64,000 nucleotides of DNA from Nesterenkonia xinjiangensis (GTDB lineage Bacteria > Actinomycetota > Actinomycetes > Actinomycetales > Micrococcaceae), in NCBI RefSeq assembly GCF_013410745.1, contig NZ_JACCFY010000001.1, positions 2,046,001 through 2,110,000 of the forward strand, written 5' to 3'. A program made the translations under genes and the position numbers. Below the pieces are notes generated by a model. The model did no database searches. It saw nothing but the letters and a program-made list of their open reading frames with translations, and had not been told where the DNA came from. Below, one piece after another: positions 53,660-64,000 of this stretch; positions within the stretch are counted from its first letter, which is position 1; the number at the start of each line of letters is the position of its first letter.

Positions 53660-54547
53660 ATGAGCACCGCGATCGAAGTCAGCGGAGTCACGCGACGCTA
53701 CAAGAACACGATGGCGCTGGACCAGGTGTCCGTCGCTTTCGAGAAGAACATGATCCATGGGCTGCTGGGCCGCAACGGAGCCGGCAAGACCACGCTGATG
53801 TCCCTGATCACCGCGCAGGACTGGCCCACTGCCGGAGACATCCGCGTCTTCGGCAAGAGCCCGCACGAGAACGAACAGATCCTGCCGCACATCTGCTTCG
53901 TGCGTGAAGAGCAGCAGTACATGGACGACGCCAAGGCGCACCACGCCTTCCGGGCGGCCGCGCTCTCGTTCCCGCAGTGGGATCAGGAGCTCTGCGACCG
54001 CCTGATCCGGGACTTCAAGGTTCCGCCCAAGACACGGATCAAGAAGATGTCCCGCGGCCAGCGTTCCGCGGTCGGCGTCATCATCGGTCTGGCCAGCCGA
54101 GCAGAGGTCACGTTCTTCGACGAGCCCTACATGGGCCTCGACGCCGTGGCGCGGCAGCTCTTCTACGACCGGCTGCTGGAGGACTACGCTCAGCACCCCC
54201 GCACCATCGTGCTCTCCTCGCACCTGATCGACGAGGTCGCTCATCTCATCGAGAACGTGGTGCTCATCGATCAGGGGCGGATCATCCTCGACGAACCGGT
54301 CGAGGACCTGCGCGACCGGGCGGTGACGCTGGTCGGTCGAGCTGAGGCCGTCGCGGAGATTGCGGCCGGCCGGGAGGTCCTGCACGAGGAGACCATGGGC
54401 CGCATGGCACGCACCACGGTGCTGGGAGCCCTCGACGACGGCGATCGCCGTCGGGTCGAGGTGCTGGACCTCGACGTCGTGCCGGTCTCCCTGCAGCAGC
54501 TGGTCGTCCGGCTCACCGAACGGGAGCAGAAGGAGGTCGCACGATGA
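53660..54547 (+). CDS. ABC transporter ATP-binding protein (YtrB-like)
   Basis: A 295-residue ABC ATPase of the drug/bacteriocin type. Walker A is GRNGAGKTT near residue 36. The signature is unusual, MSRGQRSAVG rather than LSGGQ, as seen in YtrB-type ATPases next to GntR genes. Walker B is VTFFDEPYMGLDA, then SSHLIDEVAHLIENVVLID. A ~70-residue C-terminal extension follows. It lies 32 bp after the regulator and overlaps the membrane-protein gene by ATGA. Likely role: export or envelope-stress response in one operon with its regulator. Confidence 0.88.
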   Translation: MSTAIEVSGVTRRYKNTMALDQVSVAFEKNMIHGLLGRNGAGKTTLMSLITAQDWPTAGDIRVFGKSPHENEQILPHICFVREEQQYMDDAKAHHAFRAAALSFPQWDQELCDRLIRDFKVPPKTRIKKMSRGQRSAVGVIIGLASRAEVTFFDEPYMGLDAVARQLFYDRLLEDYAQHPRTIVLSSHLIDEVAHLIENVVLIDQGRIILDEPVEDLRDRAVTLVGRAEAVAEIAAGREVLHEETMGRMARTTVLGALDDGDRRRVEVLDLDVVPVSLQQLVVRLTEREQKEVAR

Positions 54548-55359
54548 GTCTCGAGATCAAGGAGCAGAGGATGCAGGCCGGAACATCGAGGATCGACGAT
54601 CGAGCACCGACCGCTGATGCGCGTGAGGTCATGCCGGGGTCGCGCTCCAGCTACGCGCGCATCCCGGCCGCCTTCCGCCTGCAGTTCATCGTCCCGACCC
54701 TCATCTGGGTGCCGCTGCTGGTGTTCATGGCCTCGTGGGCGATCGCTCTGGTGATCGGATTCTGGGGTGACGCGATATCGGATGACCGGATCGCGGCCCA
54801 GGACCCCATCTACACGGGCGCTTCCCAGGCGGCGCTCTGGTGCCTGCTGTTCATGGCGGCGTACGCGGGGACGCACAACTTCCCGTTCTCGCTGGCGCTG
54901 AGCTACAGCCGGCGCGTCTACGTGATCGGCACCTTCCTCGCCTTCCTCGCCGTCTCGGTGGGGTTCGGCATCGCCTTCGGCCTGGTCGCCGCCATCGAGC
55001 AGTGGACCGACGGGTACGGCATCCATCTGTACAACTTCGCCCTGCCCTACCTGATCGGCGACGGTCTGTGGGCCGGTGGCCTGTTGGCGGCGACGGTCAG
55101 CCTGCTGCTGATGCTCGTCGGCTTTGCCTCGGTGATGTTGTACAAGCGGTTCAGCGTCGCGGTGCTGTGGGCGCTCATTCTGGGCCTGGTGGCGGTGCTC
55201 GCCGTGGCGGCGATGCTGATCACCCAGTCCCAAGGCTGGACGACGGTCTGGCAGTGGATGACCGAGCAGACAGCGCTGAGCTGGACGGCCTGGCTGGTTC
55301 TGCCGATCGCCGTGCTTACCGGTGGCAGCTACTGGATGATCCGCCGCGCGACTGCGTGA
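54544..55359 (+). CDS. Membrane subunit of the GntR-linked ABC transporter
   Basis: A 271-residue membrane protein with about six hydrophobic helices (for example PTLIWVPLLVFMASWAIALV, TFLAFLAVSVGFGIAFGLV, LLLMLVGFASVML, and LWALILGLVAVLAVAAML). There is no similarity I can name, but its overlap with the ATPase gene and helix pattern fit an ABC-2-like permease. The hydrophilic N terminus is about 40 residues. A strong hairpin terminator follows the stop. Confidence 0.75.
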   Translation: MSLEIKEQRMQAGTSRIDDRAPTADAREVMPGSRSSYARIPAAFRLQFIVPTLIWVPLLVFMASWAIALVIGFWGDAISDDRIAAQDPIYTGASQAALWCLLFMAAYAGTHNFPFSLALSYSRRVYVIGTFLAFLAVSVGFGIAFGLVAAIEQWTDGYGIHLYNFALPYLIGDGLWAGGLLAATVSLLLMLVGFASVMLYKRFSVAVLWALILGLVAVLAVAAMLITQSQGWTTVWQWMTEQTALSWTAWLVLPIAVLTGGSYWMIRRATA

Positions 55360-55382
55360 GGAGATTCGTCGTGAACCCCCTT

Positions 55383-55413
55383 GAGGGCGTCCTTCCTTCG
55401 GGAGGGCGCCCTC
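55383..55413 (+). terminator. UUCG-tetraloop terminator of the GntR-ABC operon
   Basis: A 13-bp stem with one bulged T is closed by a C(TTCG)G tetraloop, 24 bases after the membrane-protein stop codon, followed by CTTCGGTCTG. The tetraloop and position strongly suggest an RNA hairpin terminator even though the downstream T-run is poor. Confidence 0.65.
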
Positions 55414-55462
55414 TTCGGTCTGCCAGGGCTGGGATTCAGGGCCCAGGTTGTCTTGGAAAGGG

Positions 55463-55605
55463 GAGAACCCCGAGCTGACCTGCGTGAGGGGGACGCATAT
55501 GAGCGGTCAGCTCGGGGTTCTCGTATCACTCGCACCTTGATGAGGTGATAGTTACTCTAGGGACCTATCTTGATGGTTCGCCTGATAATCCCTGGGAGTT
55601 TCCTG
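55463..55605 (-). ncRNA. Structured small-RNA-like element, copy A
   Basis: Read on the minus strand, the element has a conserved upstream block (CAGGAAACTCCCAGGGA, plus 55589-55605), a -10-like TAGAGT (plus 55554-55559), a probable start near 55548, a CACCT/AGGTG mini-hairpin, the conserved TCAAGGTGCGAGTGATAC (plus 55523-55540), and a terminal perfect 18-bp hairpin (55463-55480 with 55505-55522). The hairpin encloses an inner 5-bp stem (TGCGT/ACGCA) with the loop CCCCCTC. The predicted RNA is about 90 nt. Copy B at 56703-56842 has identical spacing. It lies between the convergent ABC membrane gene and the Rieske gene. No known family is recognised with certainty. Confidence 0.6.
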
Positions 55606-55758
55606 AAATTTGGTGACCTTCGAGGGGGATTCAGGCGAGCTGTCCATGTGAACGCGGATCCCTCCACGTCAGCGCCGCGCCCAGGAGGTCGGGGACAGTT
55701 CGGTGACCTCACGCACAAGTGGCCCGGCGTGCGGCCTGAAAGGTCTGTGGCGAGCGGT

Positions 55759-56139
55759 TCAGGACCCCTGAGCTTCGGGGCGCGGAGTGCCCGGGTGGAG
55801 CATGATGTGGTCATGCTCCACTGTGACCAGGTGGGTCTTCACCGGGGTGAGCGCCGGAGGCGTCTCTGGGACCCCGGTGCGCAGGCAGAAGGCCGAGGCG
55901 TGCATGGGGCACTCCAGGGTGTTCTCCTCCACGAATCCGTCGGCGAGCGAAACCGACTCGTGGCTGCACTCGTCATCCAGTGCGTAGAACCCGCCGTCCT
56001 CGGCGTGCACCACGGCGATGTCAGCCTCATAACCGGAGTCCTCGGCAGCCACGCGCATCACCTCACCTTCTTCGAGGGTGTCGACGGGGCCGAGGTCGAG
56101 CGCGGTGCGTGTGAGGTCGGCGTCGGGGGACTGGGTCAT
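55759..56139 (-). CDS. Rieske (2Fe-2S) domain protein, ferredoxin-like
   Basis: A 126-residue Rieske ferredoxin. The cluster ligands are Cys58/His60 (DECSHESVSL) and Cys77/His80 (LECPMHASAF), the pattern of the soluble ferredoxin component of aromatic-ring dioxygenases or of NirD-like and SufBDC-linked Rieske proteins. The acidic content is high. No oxygenase, nitrite reductase or suf gene is next to it, so its electron partner is not evident. The 365-bp gap after its stop holds structured element A. Confidence 0.88.
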   Translation of the reverse strand: MTQSPDADLTRTALDLGPVDTLEEGEVMRVAAEDSGYEADIAVVHAEDGGFYALDDECSHESVSLADGFVEENTLECPMHASAFCLRTGVPETPPALTPVKTHLVTVEHDHIMLHPGTPRPEAQGS

Positions 56140-56267
56140 CAGGACTGCCTTTCGAGTGGATGCAGCGCTGCGGCCGGCGGGTCGCAGCGCCTCTTTCGTG
56201 CAGGGTCATTCTTGCAGGATCGAGGGGGCCTCGGATCTGTGCGACTCAGTGTCGACTCAGTGTCGGC

Positions 56268-56645
56268 TCAATGGCCGCGAAGCTGCTCGAGCTGGCGGCG
56301 TTCGCGCTTGGTGGGCCGTCCGGCGCCACGCGCCCGCACCGGCAGGCCCACATCGCGCGGCCGGACGCGCTCCTCCGAGTGGTCCCGGTAGGCCTTCTGC
56401 GCCACGGGGGCGCCGACACGCTTCGACAGAGTGTGGACGACCTCGAGGACCAGCTCATGACCTGGGCGGCGCACACGAACCACGGTGCCCGGGGAGATCT
56501 TCGCGGAGGCTTTCATCGGCTCACCGTCGATCTTGACGTGGCCCGCACGGCAGGCCGTGGTGGCGGCCGAGCGTGTCTTGAAGATGCGCACCGACCAGAG
56601 CCACGCGTCGACGCGGACCGGAACTGTCGGGGCGTTCGCAGGCAT
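56268..56645 (-). CDS. S4 domain RNA-binding protein (Hsp15-like)
   Basis: A 125-residue basic protein with an N-terminal S4 RNA-binding domain (VRVDAWLWSVRIFKTRSAAT, then AGHVKIDGEPMKAS and ISPGTVVRV) and a basic C-terminal tail ending in RRQLEQLRGH. It resembles the heat-shock protein Hsp15/HslR, which recycles stalled 50S ribosomal subunits carrying peptidyl-tRNA. Single gene, read leftward, about 130 bp upstream of the Rieske gene. Confidence 0.88.
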   Translation of the reverse strand: MPANAPTVPVRVDAWLWSVRIFKTRSAATTACRAGHVKIDGEPMKASAKISPGTVVRVRRPGHELVLEVVHTLSKRVGAPVAQKAYRDHSEERVRPRDVGLPVRARGAGRPTKRERRQLEQLRGH

Positions 56646-56702
56646 GCCTCCAGTCTACGGTGCCGGGCTGGACGGGTGCAGCGGGCGGTCCGGACAGAGA
56701 AA

Positions 56703-56842
56703 CAGGCCCCGTGCTGGGAGCGTAGAGGGGGGACGCTGCTTCCCAGCACGGGGCCTGCTGTATCACTCGCACCTTGAAGAGGCACTACCTACAGTACGGA
56801 CCCATCGTGAACACTCAATGGGTGCTCCCTGGGAGTCTCCTG
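56703..56842 (-). ncRNA. Structured small-RNA-like element, copy B
   Basis: The second copy of the element at 55463-55605, in the same orientation. On the minus strand: upstream block CAGGAGACTCCCAGGGA (plus 56826-56842), TTGAGT and TACTGT as -35 and -10 (the latter plus 56791-56796), probable start near 56785, the conserved TCAAGGTGCGAGTGATAC (plus 56760-56777), and a perfect 17-bp hairpin (56703-56719 with 56741-56757) enclosing an inner GCGT/ACGC stem with a loop of six Cs. TTTCTCTG follows, which fits termination. Hairpin arm sequences are unrelated to those of copy A. It lies past the stop of the acidic lipoprotein gene and upstream of the S4 gene. Confidence 0.6.
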
Positions 56843-56884
56843 GGATTCTCTGAGCACGGCGCGTTCCATGGGTGCGGCAGGAGC

Positions 56885-57625
56885 TCAGCCCTCGCCGTCG
56901 TCAGCGGCAGAGGCATCGGCGTCCTCCTCGTGCTCCGGGGAGTCCTGCTGGTGATACTGGCCGTCGCAGGTCTCCAGCATCCAGGTGTCCAGCGGTTCGA
57001 GCTCGGTCAGGACGGACTCAGTGTCGACGGCGTCGTGGTCTGCTTCGAGCAGGCTCGCGATGCTCTCGAACGGGGCGCGAAGGTCCTCGGGCACGAGCAG
57101 GTATGTCTGCTCCACGGCCTCGTAGGCGCCGTCGGCGTCCTGCTCGGTCTCCAGCCCGTTCTCCATGTCATCGCGCAGCCCGTCCACGGTGGAGCCGACC
57201 GTCATACAGGCCTCCTCCTCTGAGAAGAAGGCCCCCAGCTCCTCGGTGCGCTCGACGTCGAGGGTGGTCTCGGGGTCGGGGAGCCCGTCACGGGTGATCG
57301 CCTCCTGGGAATCGTCGGCCCCATCCTGACTCTCGACGTCCTGAGCGCCGTCCTCGGAGGCGTCACCGTCGTCGTGAGGGTTGTCGTCGTCGGGGCTGGG
57401 GTCCTCAGCGGGCTCCGAGGTCGCCTCATCCCCATCCGCCTCCGCGGGACGGTCGTCGTCCCCGGTGTCAGCGGCACAGCCCATGAGCAGCAGCGGCGCG
57501 ATCAGGGCGACGGCGGCTGCTGAAGGCCAGTGTCGACGCGAGGGGCGGGTGCCCTCGGCCTGGTGGAGCAGGACGGCGGTGGAAGGGGTCCGGGCGCTCT
57601 TCTCAGCGAGGATCTCGAAGTCCAT
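56885..57625 (-). CDS. Acidic putative lipoprotein
   Basis: A 246-residue protein of unknown function. A ~34-residue hydrophilic N terminus precedes a hydrophobic segment and lipobox (IAPLLLMGC, Cys50), then a very acidic Asp/Glu-rich linker (about 53-115) and a helical C-terminal region with two cysteines (EEACMTVGS, LETCDGQY). The long N-terminal region suggests either a signal anchor or an internal true start. Composition resembles the other acidic surface proteins here. It is read leftward, with structured element B 43 bp past its stop. Confidence 0.65.
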   Translation of the reverse strand: MDFEILAEKSARTPSTAVLLHQAEGTRPSRRHWPSAAAVALIAPLLLMGCAADTGDDDRPAEADGDEATSEPAEDPSPDDDNPHDDGDASEDGAQDVESQDGADDSQEAITRDGLPDPETTLDVERTEELGAFFSEEEACMTVGSTVDGLRDDMENGLETEQDADGAYEAVEQTYLLVPEDLRAPFESIASLLEADHDAVDTESVLTELEPLDTWMLETCDGQYHQQDSPEHEEDADASAADDGEG

Positions 57626-58289
57626 GGAGATCAGTCTTGCATGCCTGAGGACTTCTGGGTCACGTTCTTATTACGATGTCACCTGAGGTTCCTGTCTGGC
57701 TCCCCCGCTCGCCAGGGAGGATGGAATAGTGGAGCAGGAAGAGGGCAGTGCGGCGACCCTGACGAGTGTCCTGCGGTAGTGGCATTCGACATGCCGCGCT
57801 GCCCTCCTCTCTCTTATCGCCGGAGGTTCCGCAGCGAGGCGATCGGACCCCGTCATTCCTTGTGAGCGCCAGTGATTCCCGCAGTGCGGGCCTCGGATGC
57901 TCCCGGTCTGCGCGAAGACGTTCCCGGCCCGGCAGATCACCGTCGGGCGACAGGACCATCACAGAATGGTTGAAGCTGAGGTCGAAGCTTTCTGAATCTT
58001 TCCTTGCTTTCCGCTGTGCATGCCGGGTTACAGTGGTGCCGACTTCTGATATGTCCGCTGAGACGCTTCCCATCGTGATCAGGTGCGGGCATGTTGGTTC
58101 CCCAGGTCGCATGTCAGCCTGCGAAGCGAGGGCTCTTCACTTCGAAGGACGGCGTGCTGATGCGTCGTGCCACGGCGTCCGGTGCTCCCATCACCGGGCG
58201 GAGATCCGTGACCGAAGCGGCAGCGCGACCGTGGTGCCTTCACAGCTTCAAGGGGACGGTTCTGCGCGAACGTCTAGTGAGGTAAAGCT
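57626..58289. other. Long intergenic region and 5' leader of the M23-Rpf gene
   Basis: No gene is convincing; the minus-strand frame at 57660-58112 lacks recognisable sequence. A 14-bp hairpin with one wobble (57741-57754 with 57793-57806) is followed by CTCTCTCTTATC and could be a terminator on the plus strand. TTGAAG at about 57971, or TTGCTT at 58002 with TACAGT at 58035, could be promoter elements, leaving a leader of roughly 240 bases before the GTG. Long leaders before rpf genes are often riboswitches, but I could not match the known c-di-AMP consensus. Confidence 0.5.
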
Positions 58290-61994
<3,705 letters not shown>

Positions 61995-61997
61995 GAT

Positions 61998-62048
61998 GGC
62001 TGACGATGTACGCTGAGGGGCGCTGATCTCTCGGCGTCATCGTCAGCC
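61998..62048 (+). terminator. Hairpin terminator of the M23-Rpf gene
   Basis: GGCTGACGATG at 61998-62008 pairs with CATCGTCAGCC at 62038-62048, and the bases inside extend the stem to about 21 bp with one bulge. It is directly followed by a second small hairpin with a TTTC loop. The stem begins four bases after the stop codon. Confidence 0.75.
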
Positions 62049-62145
62049 CTTTCGGGCTCCACACACTCCGTCGGCGGCTTCTCTCATGCCGCTGGCCGGT
62101 TGCGGATCGCTGCCCATCCATGTCGGGTGGCTCGCCGTGCGGCGG

Positions 62146-62196
62146 ACGGCGCCGGTGCAGTTCTTCCGTTCGCGGGAAGAGCCGCACCGGCGCCGT
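62146..62196. repeat. Inverted repeat with nested stem
   Basis: ACGGCGCCGGTGC at 62146-62158 pairs perfectly with 62184-62196, and TCTTCC/GGAAGA pair inside around 62168-62174. It is a second strong hairpin in the convergent gap, usable on either strand. Confidence 0.8.
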
Positions 62197-62221
62197 CGTC
62201 GTGTCAGGCCCCCCATCTGCC

Positions 62222-62301
62222 TCCAGTGGCCGAGAATTCCTGCATCCTTCCGATGGCACGCCGGTCATGGGCCTGAGATGTCGTCATTCGTGGCCACTGG
62301 A
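62222..62301. repeat. Inverted repeat sharing an arm motif with the one at 52109
   Basis: TCCAGTGGCC at 62222-62231 pairs with GGCCACTGGA at 62292-62301; pairing continues imperfectly through GAAT/ATTC. The left arm AGTGGCCGAGAAT is identical to part of the arm at 52109-52127, 10 kb away. Confidence 0.7.
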
Positions 62302-62526
62302 TCCGTCGGCCGTCGGAGGCACCGACGTCGGCGTCGGCGTCTCCTCGTGACAGGAGGATCCCCACCCTGTGGCGGGCGGCCATCACGTCGTCGTTCACGG
62401 CGAGCCGTTCCCCGGTGGCCGCGCCCTCGGTGTCCTCCAGAGTGCGCAGTCAGCCCAGCTCCTGATCGTTGCCGGTCCCTGATCCTGCGGGGCAGCTGAG
62501 GACAGCGACGCGTCCAGCGCCGTTTG
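62300..62526 (-). pseudogene. Possible decayed gene fragment
   Basis: On the minus strand one frame reads like ordinary protein (GTGNDQELG, then after a TGA stop at 62450-62452, LRTLEDTEGAATGERLAVND and MAARHRVGILLSRGDAD) before running into the inverted repeat at 62222. There is no start, no ribosome-binding site and an internal stop, so if it was a gene it is broken. I do not recognise the family. It directly follows the IclR gene. Confidence 0.25.
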
Positions 62527-62533
62527 CCTGGTC

Positions 62534-63283
62534 CTACACCTGCTGCCCGATGAGCTCGGCGGCCCGCAGCACTTCGGGGACCCGCCGTCTCAGCGCCTCG
62601 ACGCTGACGGTGTCGTCGTGGGCGACGATGTTCAAGACGCCTGCGACCTCGCCGCGTGCACTGCGTATCACGGCCGCGACGCTCACCGTCCCGAGTACGC
62701 GCTCGGAGAGGCCCAGATGGTACCCCGTCTCGCGGATCTCGCTCAGTTCGGAGCGCAGACTCTCGGCAGTCTGCTGTTCTCCCGAGGCGAGCCGGGGTCC
62801 GGAGTAGTCCTCGAAGTACTCCTGCAGCTCCTCATCCGGGAGGTGCGCGAGCAGCGGCTTGCCAGCTCCGACGTCGAGAGGGAGTCGTCGGCCGATTGGG
62901 AACTGGTAGCGCATCGGCTCCGGCGCCTCCACGCGTGCCGTCAAGATTCGATCAAAACCGGAGCGCACGAAGATCGACGCCGTCAGGCCGGTCGAGTCCG
63001 AGAGCTCGGTCAGGACGGGGCGTGCGGCCTTGACCAGTGGGTCCTGCAGCACGAAGGCGTGAGCCTGAGCCAGCGCCACGGGGCCGAGCGTGTATCCGTT
63101 CTCCGAGGTCTGTGCGTAGCCGCTGTTCACCAACGTGGCCATGATCCGCTGAGTGGTGGCGATGTGCAGCCCTGTCTCACGGGAGACCTCGCTGAGCCTG
63201 ATCGGTGACCGCGCGTTCTCCAGGCTCCGCAGCACGTCGAATGCACGCTCGAGTGTGCGTCCTTTGTTGCCCGACGTGTTCAT
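62534..63283 (-). CDS. IclR family transcriptional regulator
   Basis: A 249-residue regulator with an N-terminal winged helix (LERAFDVLRSLENARSPIRL, VSRETGLHIATTQRIMATLV) and a C-terminal IclR effector-binding domain (about 80-249, with DVGAGKPLLAHLPDEELQEY). The start at 63283 is chosen because AGGAG precedes it and it matches the usual IclR N terminus; the frame runs to 63361. It is divergent from a dehydrogenase gene, which it probably controls, as IclR proteins commonly regulate adjacent catabolic genes. Confidence 0.9.
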   Translation of the reverse strand: MNTSGNKGRTLERAFDVLRSLENARSPIRLSEVSRETGLHIATTQRIMATLVNSGYAQTSENGYTLGPVALAQAHAFVLQDPLVKAARPVLTELSDSTGLTASIFVRSGFDRILTARVEAPEPMRYQFPIGRRLPLDVGAGKPLLAHLPDEELQEYFEDYSGPRLASGEQQTAESLRSELSEIRETGYHLGLSERVLGTVSVAAVIRSARGEVAGVLNIVAHDDTVSVEALRRRVPEVLRAAELIGQQV

Positions 63284-63351
63284 AGAACTCCTGTCGTCTC
63301 GACGGTGGCACCTCTTCATTCTCCACGAGTGTGCCTCTCGCGGAGGTGTGG

Positions 63352-63402
63352 TTGACAACACGCGCGATGCCGTGTGATTGTAGGCACACTCATAAGATGA
63401 GA
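63352..63402 (+). promoter_or_regulatory. Promoter/operator region between IclR and the dehydrogenase
   Basis: TTGACA at 63352-63357 is a consensus -35 facing the dehydrogenase gene; GATTGT about 18 bases on is the best -10. CTCAT and ATGAG form a palindrome around AAG at about 63389-63401, a possible IclR site, about 30 bp before the ATG. Confidence 0.4.
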
Positions 63403-63429
63403 GTAACTATCACTCAGCGAGAGGCATTG

Positions 63430-64000
63430 ATGACTGTAGCAGTTCTGGGGCTCGGCGAGGCGGGCCAGGTCTTCGCACGGGCCTTCAACCAGGCGGGAGT
63501 ACACGTCGTGGGGTTCGACCCTGGGCCGGCCACGACTCCCGACGGCGTGCGCCGTGCAGCCACTGCAGCCGAGGCCGTCGTGGAGGCGGACTTCGTGCTG
63601 TCGCTGACCACCGCGCGCTACGCCGTCTCCGCGGCAGAGGAGTGCCGAGCGGCCCTGCGCCCCGGCGCCCTGTACCTGGACCTCAACGCTTCCTCTCCTG
63701 CAGTGAAGAAATCTGTGGCTGGAGTCCTCGACGGCGCCGCGCAGGTTGTCGACGGCGCGGTCATCGGCTCCGTGCGGGCCTTCGGAGCCACCGTTCAGGT
63801 CCTCCTCTCGGGGAAGGCGAGCGGGGAAGCCGAGCAACAGCTCAGGCGAGTCGGCACCCGCACCGAGATCCTCGGTGCGGAGGTCGGCGACGCCTCGCGG
63901 CGCAAGTTGCTGCGCAGCATCTTCATGAAGGGCCTCAGCGCGCTGGTGCAGGAGTCCCTGGAGGCCGCGGCCGGCGCCGGCGACGAACAGTGGGTGCGTC
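63430..64000 (+). CDS. NAD-binding 6-phosphogluconate-dehydrogenase-like oxidoreductase (cut by window end)
   Basis: The first ~190 residues of a beta-hydroxyacid dehydrogenase-like protein; the frame is still open at the window edge. It begins with the Rossmann motif VAVLGLGEAGQVFARAF, then LSLTTARYA and YLDLNASSPAVKK, and DGAVIGSVRAFGATVQVLLS, the substrate and cofactor regions of this superfamily; the DUF1932-containing branch looks closest. ATG 63430 follows GAGAGG. It is likely the first gene of a catabolic operon controlled by the divergent IclR gene. Substrate is unknown. Confidence 0.8.
   Translation, partial: MTVAVLGLGEAGQVFARAFNQAGVHVVGFDPGPATTPDGVRRAATAAEAVVEADFVLSLTTARYAVSAAEECRAALRPGALYLDLNASSPAVKKSVAGVLDGAAQVVDGAVIGSVRAFGATVQVLLSGKASGEAEQQLRRVGTRTEILGAEVGDASRRKLLRSIFMKGLSALVQESLEAAAGAGDEQWVR

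Larger units (their letters stand above)
61995..62533. other. Intergenic region rich in inverted repeats
   Basis: This ~540-bp stretch between the convergent M23-Rpf and IclR genes holds three separate inverted repeats (61998-62048, 62146-62196, 62222-62301) and a possible gene remnant on the minus strand (about 62300-62526). No intact gene is evident. Confidence 0.6.

Noticed and set aside
55759-56139. Assigning the Rieske protein to an aromatic dioxygenase system
   Set aside because: No oxygenase or reductase subunits lie nearby, so only the domain can be stated.
57660-58112. 150-residue minus-strand open frame in the leader region
   Set aside because: No recognisable domain and unlike the codon pattern of neighbours; it crosses the 57741-57806 hairpin.
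58047-58289. c-di-AMP (ydaO) riboswitch before the Rpf-domain gene
   Set aside because: Such switches often precede rpf genes and the leader is long enough, but the plus strand lacks the conserved blocks I would expect (for example GGGGAACC and the GACAGCUAAC region). A GGGGAACC exists only on the opposite strand. An Infernal search with the Rfam model would settle it.

Overview
The window is high-GC DNA (roughly two thirds G+C by eye) from an actinobacterium. A resuscitation-promoting-factor domain protein, apparent leaderless starts (dcd, the TetR pair), many GTGA/ATGA overlaps, a CtpE-like P-type ATPase and SseB, DUF4235 and YtrA-type GntR proteins point to Micrococcales. Strongly acidic secreted proteins and a complete Mrp Na+/H+ antiporter operon fit a salt- or alkali-tolerant Micrococcaceae such as Nesterenkonia; that genus is an inference, not proven here.

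Layout. 1-6.8 kb: putrescine/polyamine uptake and oxidation (aminobutyraldehyde dehydrogenase end, FAD amine oxidase, PotDABC, Lrp regulator). 6.9-13.2 kb: P-type ATPase, Pro/Gly-rich membrane protein, AEC carrier, SseB protein. 13.4-16.8 kb: PhnDCE phosphonate/phosphate importer and dCTP deaminase. 16.9-18.3 kb: MFS transporter. 18.5-25.5 kb: Mrp antiporter operon, with A and B fused and long tails on C and F. 25.6-29.5 kb: DUF4235 protein, TPP riboswitch and YkoE plus fused YkoD/YkoC thiamine-precursor ECF transporter. 30.2-36.3 kb: peptide-type ABC importer with fused ATPases. 36.5-41.4 kb: DinB protein, nitrilase-family amidase, a second TPP riboswitch driving an SDR and an LLM flavin monooxygenase, and PabC. 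41.5-48.6 kb: cardiolipin synthase, lipoprotein, two CNNM/CorC proteins behind a structured leader, PabB, small membrane protein. 48.6-53 kb: TetR regulator, MMPL exporter, HAD-IIA phosphatase. 53.2-55.4 kb: self-regulated-looking YtrA-type GntR, ABC ATPase and membrane protein. 55.4-57.6 kb: Rieske protein, S4 protein and acidic lipoprotein, interspersed with two copies of a structured, promoter-bearing element. 58.3-62 kb: a 1234-residue secreted M23 peptidase / SH3 / Rpf fusion. 62.5-64 kb: IclR regulator and a divergent, truncated NAD-binding dehydrogenase.

The most unusual signals are: (i) two elements at about 55.46-55.61 and 56.70-56.84 kb with identical internal spacing, a conserved promoter-like region and 18-nt block, and a hairpin whose arms differ completely in sequence yet keep pairing around a C-rich loop, which looks like a small-RNA family; (ii) a TPP riboswitch controlling an SDR and a flavin monooxygenase rather than known thiamine genes; (iii) long intergenic inverted repeats with arms of 19-35 nt; and (iv) the M23-Rpf fusion with a duplicated, unrecognised ~60-residue module. 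No tRNA, rRNA, CRISPR array, phage or insertion sequence was seen.
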